The notes beneath the pieces are model-generated. The model was not told the DNA's origin, did not search any database, and was given only the letters and a program-made list of their open reading frames with translations. Source: Leptoclinus maculatus (taxonomy: Eukaryota; Chordata; Actinopteri; Perciformes; Stichaeidae). Taken from it: DNA of 64,000 bases. The translations under genes were made by a program, and so were the position numbers. Position 1 is the stretch's first letter; each line of letters starts with the position of its first letter. The stretch spans positions 10,035,120-10,099,119 of the forward strand of contig JAVDOI010000002.1 of the NCBI GenBank assembly GCA_032191485.1, given 5' to 3'. Below are positions 13,571 to 24,325 of this stretch, piece after piece.

Positions 13571-16500
13571 TGGATGTTATGTTAGGTGTTTTTGATTTCA
13601 CTTGGATATCTTTGCTGCTTGCCCAGACTTTTCCACATTTCTTTTTTTTCTCCAAAGCTGATACCGAAAAACATCAGAAATAATGTCTGTTTGCACACAG
13701 AATACACTAAAAGCAAAAATAAATGGAAGAGTAAACTTTTGAGCACTTGCCATTACCAGGCAACTCTTTTTTGCATTCAGCATTTAATTGATTTCTAATT
13801 ACGCCGCCTACCTGAAGGGTGGCTTTTAATCATCCTCGGTCAGTAATATGAGTCTCATTCCTCCTATATAACACACACTAAGCAGCCACAAAATCTGACA
13901 CCTCATCCATAACAAACTGATCTCCATTTTGTCCGACTTCACAGAAACCCCCCCCCCCACCCCCACCCCCGCCCCCAAACTCATTCTTTGACAAAGGCAT
14001 TTGAAGCTGATAGCGAGCAATGTGCAAATCACACCAATAATGGCTGTAGTTAGTGGTTCAGTTTGATTAATGTCACTTCGTTTAAAGGTCCTTTTTAAGA
14101 GAGGCGATCGTGTAACGGTGACGTGCAGTTACGTCAACTGGCATGGAGAGCGTTGTCCGTGGCCAGAGGTAGAGGGTTTGTTCTACACCACTAGGTGTCC
14201 CTCTTCAGATAGGTTACAGAGGGGCTGAGAGAGGTCAGACCCAGAGAAGAGGGAGAAGAGGCAGGAGAGGCAGGAGAGAGGCGAGGAGAAGAAAGAGGCG
14301 AGGGAAACTCCACTTGGTTCTCTGCTTCTCTTGTTTGTACACAGACGAGACAGTTGCCTTGAGAGCCACAAAGGCTCGGTGCCCAACTGTGCTTGTTGTT
14401 TTTCTGCATAATCCTGTCGGTGCAATCTGCTCAACTATGTGCCTCAACTCATTTGAGATGTAAAATGCAGAATGCAGAACTGCGGCCTATTCGCACTGCA
14501 GAGATAAAATGTTCCTAAAATCCAGGAAGCCGGTGAATGAAATGTCTCTTTTTCATGTTTTTATTTACCAAACAAGTACTTTGTATTCATTATTTATCTT
14601 CCTTTTTAACCTCCCCAGGCCTTTAGTCCTGCCGAACGCACAGTCTCATTCTCTTCCACTCTGGTTTTGTTGAGATATGCTGCTCTGCGTTTCCATTCCT
14701 TTGTCGTCGTCTCCCCCCCTTCCCTTCAAGAGGAACTAACACATTTCCTCCCTGCTCTGTATTGTCTGCTCCTCTATTCCCTTGCATCAACTGCAATCCT
14801 GCGCTACAGAGGTTATTTCGTTTTGTATTGGAGGGTCAAAAGTGCAGCAGTATGTTCGCCCACGGGCAGCTTATCTCAGCAATGCCATAAGACTAGATTC
14901 CAGCAAATCCCACTGAGACCGCGTAACATATTCGAGCTCGGCGAAATACTTTGCAGAATAAATAGGGAGTGAAAACTACAACGCAAAAAACATCCACAGG
15001 CTTTCTATCACCTCATAGGCGAACGCCATTTAATTCCCTGGTGCCCTTGTTTCCGCGCGATCGGTGTTCAGGCCCTTCAACGGTGATTCTCCAGATTTGT
15101 GTGCGGATGAGGCCGGGCAGCGGGCACCACGGTGCCATAGTCTGCCCCGTGCTGCTGCCGCTGTGCAGACACAGAGCCGGTGTAATTACTTCCATTATCA
15201 TCACGCCACACAACACAGAGCGAAGGAGAGGAGGAGGAGGACGAGAATTGGGGGGGACTCACAAAGGCGCCATGTGAAATCTACCTTCAGCTCCGGCAGA
15301 TTGAGAGCGAATGAGGGAGTCGTAGGGGGTGCTGAGAGGAAAGAGGATGAAACGGAAGATGGTGTTTGCTGTGGTTGTGTGTGTGTATTCCTGTGTGTTT
15401 GCGTTTCTTCTTTTTCATGTTTGCAAAGAGGAGAGCTGTGCAATCAGTTTCTATCCCCAGCTTGTAATCAGCAGGCATGTCAGTAAACACTGTTAATGGG
15501 GGTGGACACTCTCTCCCTTCTCACCCAAGACCCCAGCAGTAGCTAATTGGGATGAATGCAACTCCATGCATCATTTACTCTCACCATCTCTATTCCTTTC
15601 TGTCTTTTCTTCCTCACGTTTCCTTCCCCCTGCTTCGCTTCTACTTTAACCTCGTCTTTCCCCTCCTCCATGTCTTCTGTTACTCCTTTTGCTTGTGCTT
15701 GTTAATGGCTTCCCGGCTCATTGATAGCCCAGATGTTTGTTTTTTTGTTACAATAAAACATGAGAAACGGCAGAGTGGACACGGCGCCGTCTCTTACACG
15801 GTTGATAGAAATGAGCTGTTTGCTGTGTCTGACATGGACACGAGATACAAAAAAAAACTGCATTGTGTTATGAATCAGGCAGGAGACACTGTGAGCAACT
15901 GTTCATACAAATCACTCGCTCAAATTTGATTAGTGTAAGCTAATCACCGTACTGAAGGTTCCTGCATACATGCATACTTTACATACCTCAGAGTAAAGAA
16001 ATAACTAGATGATTTGATATTATTCATTATGATTTATTATTTTGTTGCCACCTTCAGCCCATGCTCTGCGTGTATATGATGGTGTAATGTATTCATGGGT
16101 CTTGCTGCACCATCATTGCTTTTGTGATGTAATCTCTTTTCCCCTGGTTTGGACCCCACCTGTGGGAGAGGGAGAGAGAGCTGTAAGTGCTTGTGTGATG
16201 TAAAATGCCTAATTTGGGGGGTGATTGATGGTTTAATATTGCAGCCTGCAACCTTGCTGCCCCCACCTACCCAATGAAGCTGCAGGCAGGCACGAAACCG
16301 TAGCAGTGTGTGTGTATAATGTCACTTTCTATTCTCACATTCAAACCCAGCTGGTGGAATTAAACCAATTCTGAGCTTGTTTGTTTGGTGTGTGTGTGTG
16401 TGTGTGCGTGTGTGCATTGTGGGCGTGCTGGAGCATTTCTTCCATCGCGCCACAGCTACAATCCACTTAGATATATTGACTGTGGTCTAGAGTCAGTGGT

Positions 16501-17906
16501 CAGTTATTGCAGCCATTTCTATTTTCCTCATTTTAACCAATCTTGCCTCATCTTTCCTGTCTCCTCTGTTTTCCCTGAGATACAGTGCGAGTTCTCGGTG
16601 TCACCCATTACTGTTCCCTTAATGTCATGAGCACCCTAAACTTCCTTTGTTGTCTTCCCCGTGTCTCTACTTTTCACTCGTTCATGCTTCTTTTTCCTCT
16701 GCGTTTCATGCAATGTGTGTTATATAAGGATCCTACGGATTTTCATGCAAATTAGTGACAGACGCACTGGATCAGTATCACACCTATATTGCTTTTTAAT
16801 GAAGAGATCAGATTATCTTCAGAGGAATTAGAGTTGTGGTTGTCTGTTCAAAGCCTAAATGTACCCATAGTGTGGCTTAGTGTCTCAGAACCATGAGGTT
16901 GAAATATGTGACTTTGACACGAGCGACCACAGTTCTTATCCGGCTTAGGGTTAGTCAGTCTGTTGTTTTCTTTTCCAAAGGGGTTTTGCGCCTAAACCTA
17001 ACCGAACCGTAAGCTGCATTTACATGGACTCAGGTAGACGGTACACTGGATACAATTTTAGTGTACGAGAAAATTAGGTGAATTAAATAAAATTTACATT
17101 CACGTAAAATTGGTAGAATAGATATCCGCACACTGAAATCTATGAAATATTTTAAATTGTAGACGTCCTCCGCGACGGAATTAACAACCCGATGTTACGA
17201 AGCTGGCTCACACAAGAAGAACGTTTTTTAAGTTGAAGTACATTTCTTCAGATATTTTATTATATCACCATATAGCGACATATTGTTGTATATCCTTGGG
17301 CTGTATGTTTTTTTTTCCCGCTCCGTCCAGAAGGTGTCCGTATGCCTGATCCCACGTGAATGCAGCATTAGACATATCATGTTCGTCATTTTGTAACATG
17401 CCTTTAATAAAGAACTGCTAAACAATGTTGTCCTGATGATACCGTCACTGTTTAATGGAGCGTGTTAGAAGCTAATGACAAGCATCATGTTTCTTCTTCA
17501 GTTTTGGGGGATTTGTTGAACAGATGTGAGTATTGTCCAGATGCTTCCAAACCACGTTACGTATTCAGAATGCACCAAAAGGTATGCACCAAGGTTTACA
17601 GATTTTTATTTCAGCCAGTAGCAGGTATAGCTGTGTAATACCAGTTATTACCAGTTATTACCAGTTGATATCAGTTATTATTATAATACCCCAAGTTTAG
17701 TTATTGGAATCAGTTTTAAGAGACAGAAGGTGTGATCGGTGCATCAAGATCTCTGCTGCTATCTGTTTTGTATGGGAATACATCGTCTCTTAAACACTGT
17801 TGAATAGCAGGCAGTGCAGAATTGACCGACAGTGTGAGAACAAATGAGGTTTAAAAGATAAAACCACTACAGGAAACTTTCATTTTGTGTTGATTTGTGT
17901 TTGATC
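13571..17906. other. Non-coding stretch, no gene seen
   Basis: Contains a short poly-C block (13948-13976), purine-rich 14220-14330, short TG runs (15376-15390, 16388-16410) and pyrimidine-rich 15580-15700. A 10-bp direct repeat of the CCAGTTATTA type occurs three times at about 17640-17670. None of the open frames (the largest is 140 residues, at 15064-15486) has a recognisable domain. The CpG-containing part near 16920-17220 may be an old repeat, but I could not find its ends. Confidence 0.5.
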
Positions 17907-17914
17907 ATATAGAG
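17907..17914. repeat. 8-bp target site duplication, left copy
   Basis: ATATAGAG directly precedes the hAT end CAGCGG and is repeated exactly at 22140-22147 after the right end. A perfect 8-bp duplication is diagnostic of hAT-superfamily insertion. Confidence 0.93.
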
Positions 17915-18202
17915 CAGCGGTTCCCAAACTTTTTAGGCCACGCACCCCCTTCTACATCCCCAATCCCCCACACCTTAAAAAAAAAAAAGCAACAGAGCCT
18001 TAGTCCGCTGTTAAATGTCGCAGTTGTATCATATTAATCCCTGAATCGGAACAAAGCAAACGGGTGTGAAAACGCCCTGAAAACACTGCAATAAAATTTC
18101 AATACATTTCAGTTACACAAGGCGTCACTTTTAAAGCGCAATAAGGGTGGCGAGGACACACGCACAGGCTCAGAGGCAGATTGCATCACATTTAATTTAC
18201 AA

Positions 18203-18593
18203 TTAACCATACACGTCTTCAGCGATTGTGTGAGGTAGCCCCTTTCTTGCTATTCTGTAACTGACCAGATATGAAGCCCGTAGTGCGTTTTTTGTAGACA
18301 CATGAATGAGACTGCAGTTGTTTTTGGCTGTTTTGTAACAATTTCGATATAAAAAATGTAAGGGCCTTTTGACTTGCACTGGCATGCTTGGTGTTCAGGT
18401 GGCGACGTAAATAAGAGGGCTTCAGACAGCTGTTAGCCAGAACCTCACTGCACACCACGCACTGTGGCTTTGGGCAATCTGCATTAATCCAAGTGAAGCC
18501 CAGGCCCAGATCATTTTCATCATATTTCCTCTTTTTTTTCCCAGTCTGATGCTCACTCTCGTTTCCTCTTTTTGTTCCCAGTCTGATGCTCAC
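18203..18593 (-). pseudogene. hAT transposase remnant (BED zinc finger), frameshifted and truncated
   Basis: Reading leftward from ATG at 18593, the frame begins with a 12-residue repeat (GTKRGNESEHQT) and a basic stretch (KKKRKYDE, residues 19-26). A BED-type finger follows: C45-x2-C48, then H65-x4-H70 (KPSYLRRHLNTKH). This layout is that of the ZBED5/FAM200-like hAT transposases. Near 18290, at a run of A/T, the homology moves to another frame, which continues NALRASYLVSYRIARKGL and PHTIAED. This is a conserved segment of the same family that follows the finger. A stop then comes at 18203, so about 130 residues survive, against roughly 600 in an intact family member. The RNase-H-like catalytic core and dimerisation domain are absent. 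Inactive. The family call is from memory of the motif, but the finger and the downstream segment agree. Confidence 0.85.
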
Positions 18594-18597
18594 TCTC
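18529..18597. repeat. 36-bp minisatellite, left block (transposase coding repeat)
   Basis: About two units of a 36-bp repeat, read in the transposase sense as 12 codons (GTKRGNESEHQT). The same unit recurs inverted at 19082-19176 and 20287-20345, and in this orientation at 21251-21356. It lies at the N-terminus of the transposase frame. Confidence 0.85.
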
Positions 18598-19081
18598 CCC
18601 AGTGAGCACTAACCCGGATTTCAACGTTAATTTTTGGTTGAAATCGCGTTTAAATGGAGCCTGAACGTTTAAGACCTATTCTCAACGTGTTTTCAACCGT
18701 CTAAATTACGGTTACAATATCAACGTGTCACAAAACACCAATTTCTTTTAAAATATTGATGGTTTGTTCAGTTGTAGGTTGAAAGAGACGTGATTTTGGT
18801 TACTTTAAACGTATTTCTCCAAAATCATATTACGCTGGCCGGTGATATGTGGTCCACACGAAGACGTGATTTCAACGCATTTAATGTTTCATATAAAACG
18901 TAATCAATATGGAACTAAAGACTGTGTGCTGTCAACAAGAAGCTCCCAGGACATCGCAATGAGAGCAGAGCACATTCTGTCAGTATGTTCACGTAAAAAT
19001 ACGAGTCAATGTTTACTCCTTGAACACGCATGTGCACTCTCGTCTTTTAAACGTCTATTCAGCTGAAAAATGCTCACTGGG

Positions 19082-19176
19082 TGGGAACAAAAAGAGGAAA
19101 CGAGAGTGAGCATCAGACTGGGAAAACAAGAGGAAACGAGAGTGAGCATCGGACTGGGAACAAAAAGAGGAAACGA
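19082..19176. repeat. 36-bp minisatellite inside nested element, copy 1
   Basis: About 2.6 units of the transposase-derived 36-bp repeat, inverted relative to the flanking blocks. It is framed exactly by TGCTCACTGGG (19071-19081) and CCCAGTGAGCA (19177-19187), which are inverted copies of the element's end motif. Confidence 0.85.
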
Positions 19177-20286
19177 CCCAGTGAGCATTTTTCCTATAAA
19201 CAAAGCTATAAACAATGTTCTTTATACAACCATCATCTCCTTTTCCTGATTTAAATGTCGTTGTCAAAGCCACACAGGAGCCGGTTTCAGAAGATCTGCC
19301 ACATTTTCAACGTGGACATCTGTAAATAAAACGTTATTAGCAAAACATATTGACTTTTGAACCAGTTTTGAACATCTTTTCACCACGCTACAAGCTAACA
19401 TGCTAACGATACTAGCTAGCAGCCTCGCCCGCATGGTGAGCATAACATGATATTAATGGTATGGTAATGATATTTCGGTTTGCAATATTGAAATAAAGTA
19501 GTTCAAGTACTTACAGAGTATGTCGTTAGCGTGAAGCCTCGTTTATTCCGTCAGCTCGTTCAGTTGCTCATCAACTCAGTAAGAGCTGGCTCAAATCGTG
19601 TCTTTGCAGCCATCGTCTCTAACTTAGAAAGAGAAAGAGAGTCCGTGCACATGCGTGTTCAAGGAGTAAACATTGACTCGTATTTTTACATGAACATACT
19701 GACAGAATGTGCTCTGCTCTCATTGCGATGTCCTGGGAGCTTCTTGTTGACAGCACACAGTCTTTAGTTCCATATTGATTACGTTTTATATGAAACATTA
19801 AATGTGTTGAAATCACGTCTTCGTGTGGACCACATGTCACCGGCCAGCGTAATATGATTTTGGAGAAATATGTTTAAAGTAACCAAAAAAAGTGTTTTCA
19901 ACCGTCTAAATTATGGTTACAATATCAACGTGTCACAAAACACCAATTTCTTTTAAAATATTGATGGTTTGTTCAGTTGTAGGTTGAAAGAGACGTGATT
20001 TTGGTTACTTTAAACGTATTTCTCCAAAATCATATTACGCTGGCCGGTGATATGTGGTCCACACGAAGACGTGATTTCAACGCATTTAATGTTTCATATA
20101 AAACGTCATCAATATGGAACTAAAGACTGTGTGCTGTCAACAAGAAGCTCCCAGGACATCGCAATGAGAGCAGAGCACATTCTGTCAGTATGTTCATGTA
20201 AAAATACGAGTCAATGTTTACTCCTTGAACACGCATGTGCACTCTCGTCTTTTAAACGTCTATTCAGCGGAAAAATGCTCACTGGG

Positions 20287-20345
20287 TGGGAACAAAAAGA
20301 GGAAACGAGAGTGAGCATCAGACTGGGAACAAAAAGAGGAAACGA
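20287..20345. repeat. 36-bp minisatellite inside nested element, copy 2
   Basis: About 1.6 units, again framed by TGCTCACTGGG (20276-20286) and CCCAGTGAGCA (20346-20356). Exactly one 36-bp unit shorter than copy 1. Confidence 0.85.
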
Positions 20346-21250
20346 CCCAGTGAGCATTTTTCCTATAAACAAAGCTATAAACAATGTTCTTTATACAACC
20401 ATCATCTCCTTTTCCTGATTTAAATGTCGTTGTCAAAGCCACAGGAGCCGGTTTCAGAAGATCTGCCATATTTTCAACGTGGACATCTGTAAATAAAACA
20501 TTATTAGCAAAACATATTGACTTTTGAACCAGTTTTGAACATCTTTTCACCACGCTACAAGCTAACATGCTAACGATACTAGCTAGCAGCCTCGCCCGCA
20601 TGGTGAGCATAACATGATATTAATGGTATGGTAATGATATTTCGGTTTGCAATATTGAAATAAAGTAGTTCAAGTACATACAGAGTATGTCGTTAGCGTG
20701 AAGCCTCGTTTATTCCGTCAGCTCGTTCAGTTGCTCATCAACTCAGTAAGAGCTGCTCAAATCGTGTCTTTGCAGCCATCGTCTCTAACTTAGAAAGAGA
20801 AAGAGAGTCCGTGCACATGCGTGTTCAAGGAGTAAACATTGAGTCGTATTTTTACATGAACATACTGACAGAATGTGCTCTGCTCTCATTGCGATGTCCT
20901 GGGAGCTTCTTGTTGACAGCACACAGTCTTTAGTTCCATATTGATTACGTTTTATATGAAACATTAAATGCGTTGAAATCACGTCTTCATGTGGACCACA
21001 TGTCACCGGCCAGCGTAATATGATTTTGGAGAAATACGTTTAAAGTAACCAAAATCACGTCTCTTTCAACCTACAACTGAACAAACCATCAATATTTTAA
21101 AAGAAATTGGTGTTTTGTGACACGTTGATATTGTAACCGTAATTTAGACGGTTGAAAACACGTTGAAAATAGGTCTTAAACATTCAGGCTCCATTTCAAC
21201 GAGACTACAACCAAAAATCAACGTTGAAATCCGGGTTAGTGCTCACTGGG

Positions 21251-21356
21251 CAGTCTGATGCTCACTCTCGTTTCCTATTTTTGTTCCCAGTCTGATGCTC
21301 ACTCTCATTTCCTCGTTTTGTTCCCAGTCTGATGCTCACTCTCGTTTCCTCTTTTT
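21251..21356. repeat. 36-bp minisatellite, right block
   Basis: Nearly three units of the same repeat as at 18529-18597 and in the same orientation, directly abutting the right end of the nested element (GTGCTCACTGGG). This marks where the hAT sequence resumes. Confidence 0.85.
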
Positions 21357-22139
21357 TCACATTGACTCCGCGATGGGCCTATGTGCTCCCGATTTGTCTG
21401 TGCTATCCCTTCCTCCTTTTCGGTCTCCTCCGTCTCATCTTTCTCTGACTCGGTTTCTTCTCCCGGTCTCTCCCCAACTCACCTCTCCGTTTCTCTCGCC
21501 TCCGATTCCTCCCTCTCTCTCTGTCCCTCTCCTCTTTTATGACTGATAGCTTCAGATGTCTCATCTGACAGTTTCCCCGAATTCAGCCAGTTTAGCATAT
21601 TTGCATGAAAGTTGCTGAATGAATGAAGTTAGCTGTTAGCTGACGTTAGCTGCACAAGCTAGGCTAGCTAGTGTGTACGGAAAAAGACAGTCTGGCAGCA
21701 GGAGCTGAAGTGCATTTATTTATTAAATTGTAAGTTTTAATTTTAAATTTAAATCTTACAAAGGGAATGTAAGCTATTATGTTGAGTATGTTAAGAAGCA
21801 GGGTTCCTGTATATGTGTTTTGTGCTTTTATTGTGAAGGAGGAGACGGAAAGAGTGAGAGAGAAAAGAAGTGTGTGAGAAGGATTGGCTGCCATCTTGGC
21901 GCCGAATACGGAGCCCGTGGTTATTGTATTATTATTATCCTAAAGTATAGGCGCAACATAAACCCTCGGCTACAGGAATTTTTATAATTCATGTTTTTAT
22001 TTTGTGAAAAATCCCACTTAAATATTTTTTTATTATATTTAATATTAATTATTACACCATTACATTTTTCCTCTCGCGCACCCCCTAGAGGCAGCTCGGG
22101 CACCCCCAGGGGTGCGCGCACACACTTTGGGAATCCCTG

Positions 22140-22147
22140 ATATAGAG
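22140..22147. repeat. 8-bp target site duplication, right copy
   Basis: ATATAGAG, identical to 17907-17914. Confidence 0.93.
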
Positions 22148-24118
22148 GCATCGTCATTAAATTGAGGCTGTTTCATAACCAGTTAAAAGTTCCTCACAGT
22201 AACTTGAAAATAATTCAACTTCATCTGAAAACGTTTCTGTGATTTCCTTTTTGTATGAGACTTGCCACACAAAACAAAAATGAAGCGCTGCTTGGCACAG
22301 AGTCAATCAAATTCCCGGAGAGAATGGTGGTTTGCTCATTCGCTCAATGCGTGCTAACAAGCAAAGTTTGCCAAAGCTTATGAGTTTTGACACGTCCACA
22401 GCGACAAGCAAGAGGTGGCAAAGGTGAAGACTCTCAAATGGTTTCCCACAGTAATGCAAAGAATATTGTAATTGGGAAACTCTTAAATCCTTTTGCTTTC
22501 TTTAATGGTTGTTGTTTGGCCCGACTTTTTAATCTCTAAAAGGTTTCCTCTTCACTAACTGACCTCCTCTCTCTCTTCATGTGGAGACGGACGCTGTGCG
22601 AGGAAGCTGATAGACAAATTACTTTCAGTATCAGTTTGAAAAGTTAGACAAAGTGCCTTTAGATCTTTCTGGATGTGTTGATGATGTTAATCTGTATTCT
22701 ATACAGTTCTCAGTGGGGAAATGAATCATGGCACTATGCCTCTGAGTCATCTAGCCGTGCAGAAACTATGGTGTCATTATGTTGATATTTTGTCTACTAT
22801 TAGCCATAAGGAACAACTGCTCACAGTGATATGCATAATGCCAGCCAGCGTGGACAAGCACTATGAAATACACTGAGAATACTTTTTCTGAATTTGAAAT
22901 GCAGACGCACACACCGCATGTGAATGTGTGTGGACACAGTCTCAAATGGTTGTGGTGCTAATATGTTTTTAATGTCTTTGGGATGCAGTCGACATCTCTA
23001 ATTTGTTTTTGTCTAAGCTGTGTGCTTATGTGGATGGGGGACATCAAAGCAGTAAAAATAGCATTTCTCATTAACCAGCCTTTCCCTCTCATTTATTTTC
23101 CTCATCCTCACTTGCCAGTTTGTCCACATGAGTGTTTTTTTAGGCACAGCTTGTGAAGTTGTGAGGAGGAGTTGCTGTAGAAAAGATAATGGGCCGACAC
23201 TTGGTGTCCGTTCCTTTCTGCGCCTTCCTAAATTCAGCCCTCAGCAGGCTTTCATCAGGAACACATCGTCATTTCAATGATCAACTCAGAAAAAGCTTCT
23301 GACAAATCAAGTTACATAAAGTGAATGAAACAGCCGGTTTCAATGAGTCGGTTCCTGGCTTGGTTTGAATAATGCTTGAGCCGGTCAAAGAAATAACAAG
23401 TGGTATAGCAAGTGGTTTGATATTCAAGGTCTGATTTTTACGACAAAAGCAAGAACTTTTCATCTTGTTCATTCACACTATTCATTTGGTTTTCTGAAAC
23501 TGTTCTAACTTTGAAAACAATTGTAATTTAGATTCAAATAAACAGACTGCTAAGCTTTATTTAAAAAAAAAAAAAAAGGCAAACAATTTTCTTTAGCCAC
23601 AGATAAGCTCCAGTTCAACGTAATAATAATAATAAATAAAAAAATGTCCAGCAACACAATCAGATCAGTGTGCCTGTGAAAGACCCATGCAGGGTTTAGG
23701 TTACAAAACTACTTAGTGAGGTTTAGGAAAAGGTCATGGTTCGGGTTAAAAGAACCATGGAAGCGTGTGACTGATGTATGGATCTTTACGTGACAAATAA
23801 ATCAGCTTTGATCTCGGGACACAGGCAGCGTGTGAGAACAGCCTGTCTGCTTTCATCTCTCTGAAACATTACAAGGCATTGTCATTTACAATGAATTAAC
23901 ATGAAATATATTAAATATATGACAGAGGAGCTTTGAAGTTCATTTTAGACAGTTAAAGTTTCCATTAAATCAAAATAAAGGTTCAAGTTGTGATATCACG
24001 TAAGTGTTGCGCTGGTCGTCCCTTACACGCAAGTAACTGGAACCAGCAATGACAAAAAAAATAATTGAGTAGGTTTTTTAAATGATGAAACATGTTGATG
24101 ACTCATCCTGCACTCAGG

Positions 24119-24121
<3 letters not shown>
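22148..24121. other. Non-coding stretch, no gene seen
   Basis: Ordinary AT-rich sequence with an A run at 23562-23577 and a short TAA-repeat near 23621. It holds the repeat-like fragment at 23690-23800 listed separately. No credible coding frame. Confidence 0.5.
23690..23800. repeat. Fragment of a dispersed fish repeat
   Basis: The run GGTTTAGGAAAAGGTCATGG (23721-23740), followed by TTCGGGTTAAA, resembles a short repeat often seen in perciform non-coding DNA. The call rests on memory of that motif; ends and class are not visible. Confidence 0.35.
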
Positions 24122-24186
<65 letters not shown>

Positions 24187-24189
24187 TAT
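24122..24189. repeat. (AT)n microsatellite, about 68 nt
   Basis: About 29 perfect TA units, then a C interruption at 24181 and four more. Self-complementary, so it can extrude as a cruciform. Confidence 0.98.
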
Positions 24190-24303
24190 TGCCTCCAATT
24201 AAATGCTATTAATATAGACACAAGCCATCATTGCATCATCAGCTCCATCACCATCAGCACTGGGTCTTGGCTCTTACTTGTATGCTTCTGACAAATTTGG
24301 TAA

Positions 24304-24325
24304 GGGGGGGGGGGGGGGGGGGGGG
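24304..24325. repeat. Poly-G run, 22 nt
   Basis: Uninterrupted G homopolymer only 115 nt from the AT tract. Length likely unstable and hard to sequence. Confidence 0.97.

Larger units (their letters stand above)
18598..21250. mobile_element. Nested palindromic element: two tandem units of long inverted repeats
   Basis: The outer arms 18598-19036 and 20811-21250 are near-identical inverted repeats of about 440 bp, starting CCCAGTGAGCAC. They carry repeated TTCAACGT-type subterminal motifs, as expected of transposase binding sites. Between them is a tandem duplication. Unit one is arm A1, minisatellite 19082-19176, spacer B1 19177-19644 and truncated inverted arm 19645-19888. Unit two is truncated arm 19889-20242, minisatellite 20287-20345, spacer B2 20346-20810 and inverted arm 20811-21250. 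Corresponding bases are offset by 1205 bp in the arms and about 1167 bp after the minisatellite, because copy two has one 36-bp unit fewer. No transposase is encoded. The target duplication cannot be read because the insertion lies in a repeat. Superfamily unassigned. Confidence 0.8.
17915..22139. mobile_element. hAT transposon, internally rearranged, with nested element
   Basis: The left terminus CAGCGGTTCCCAAACTTTTT and the complement of the right terminus, CAGGGATTCCCAAAGTGTGT, are imperfect inverted repeats with the CAGNG start typical of hAT elements. They are bounded by a perfect ATATAGAG duplication. The terminal GCACCCCC/GGGGTGC motifs fit the same family. A BED-finger transposase start on the minus strand (18203-18593) confirms the superfamily. 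The element has lost nearly all the catalytic coding region, since the frame stops about 290 bp from the left end. It is interrupted near its transposase start by a 2.65-kb palindromic element (18598-21250). The right part, 21357-22139, is the old 5' flank: pyrimidine-rich 21390-21540, then AT-rich. It is non-autonomous; movement, if recent, would need transposase supplied from elsewhere. Confidence 0.92.

Noticed and set aside
19082..20345. Spaced direct repeats as a CRISPR-like array
   Set aside because: Units are contiguous 36-bp coding repeats with no unique spacers, in eukaryotic DNA; this is a minisatellite.
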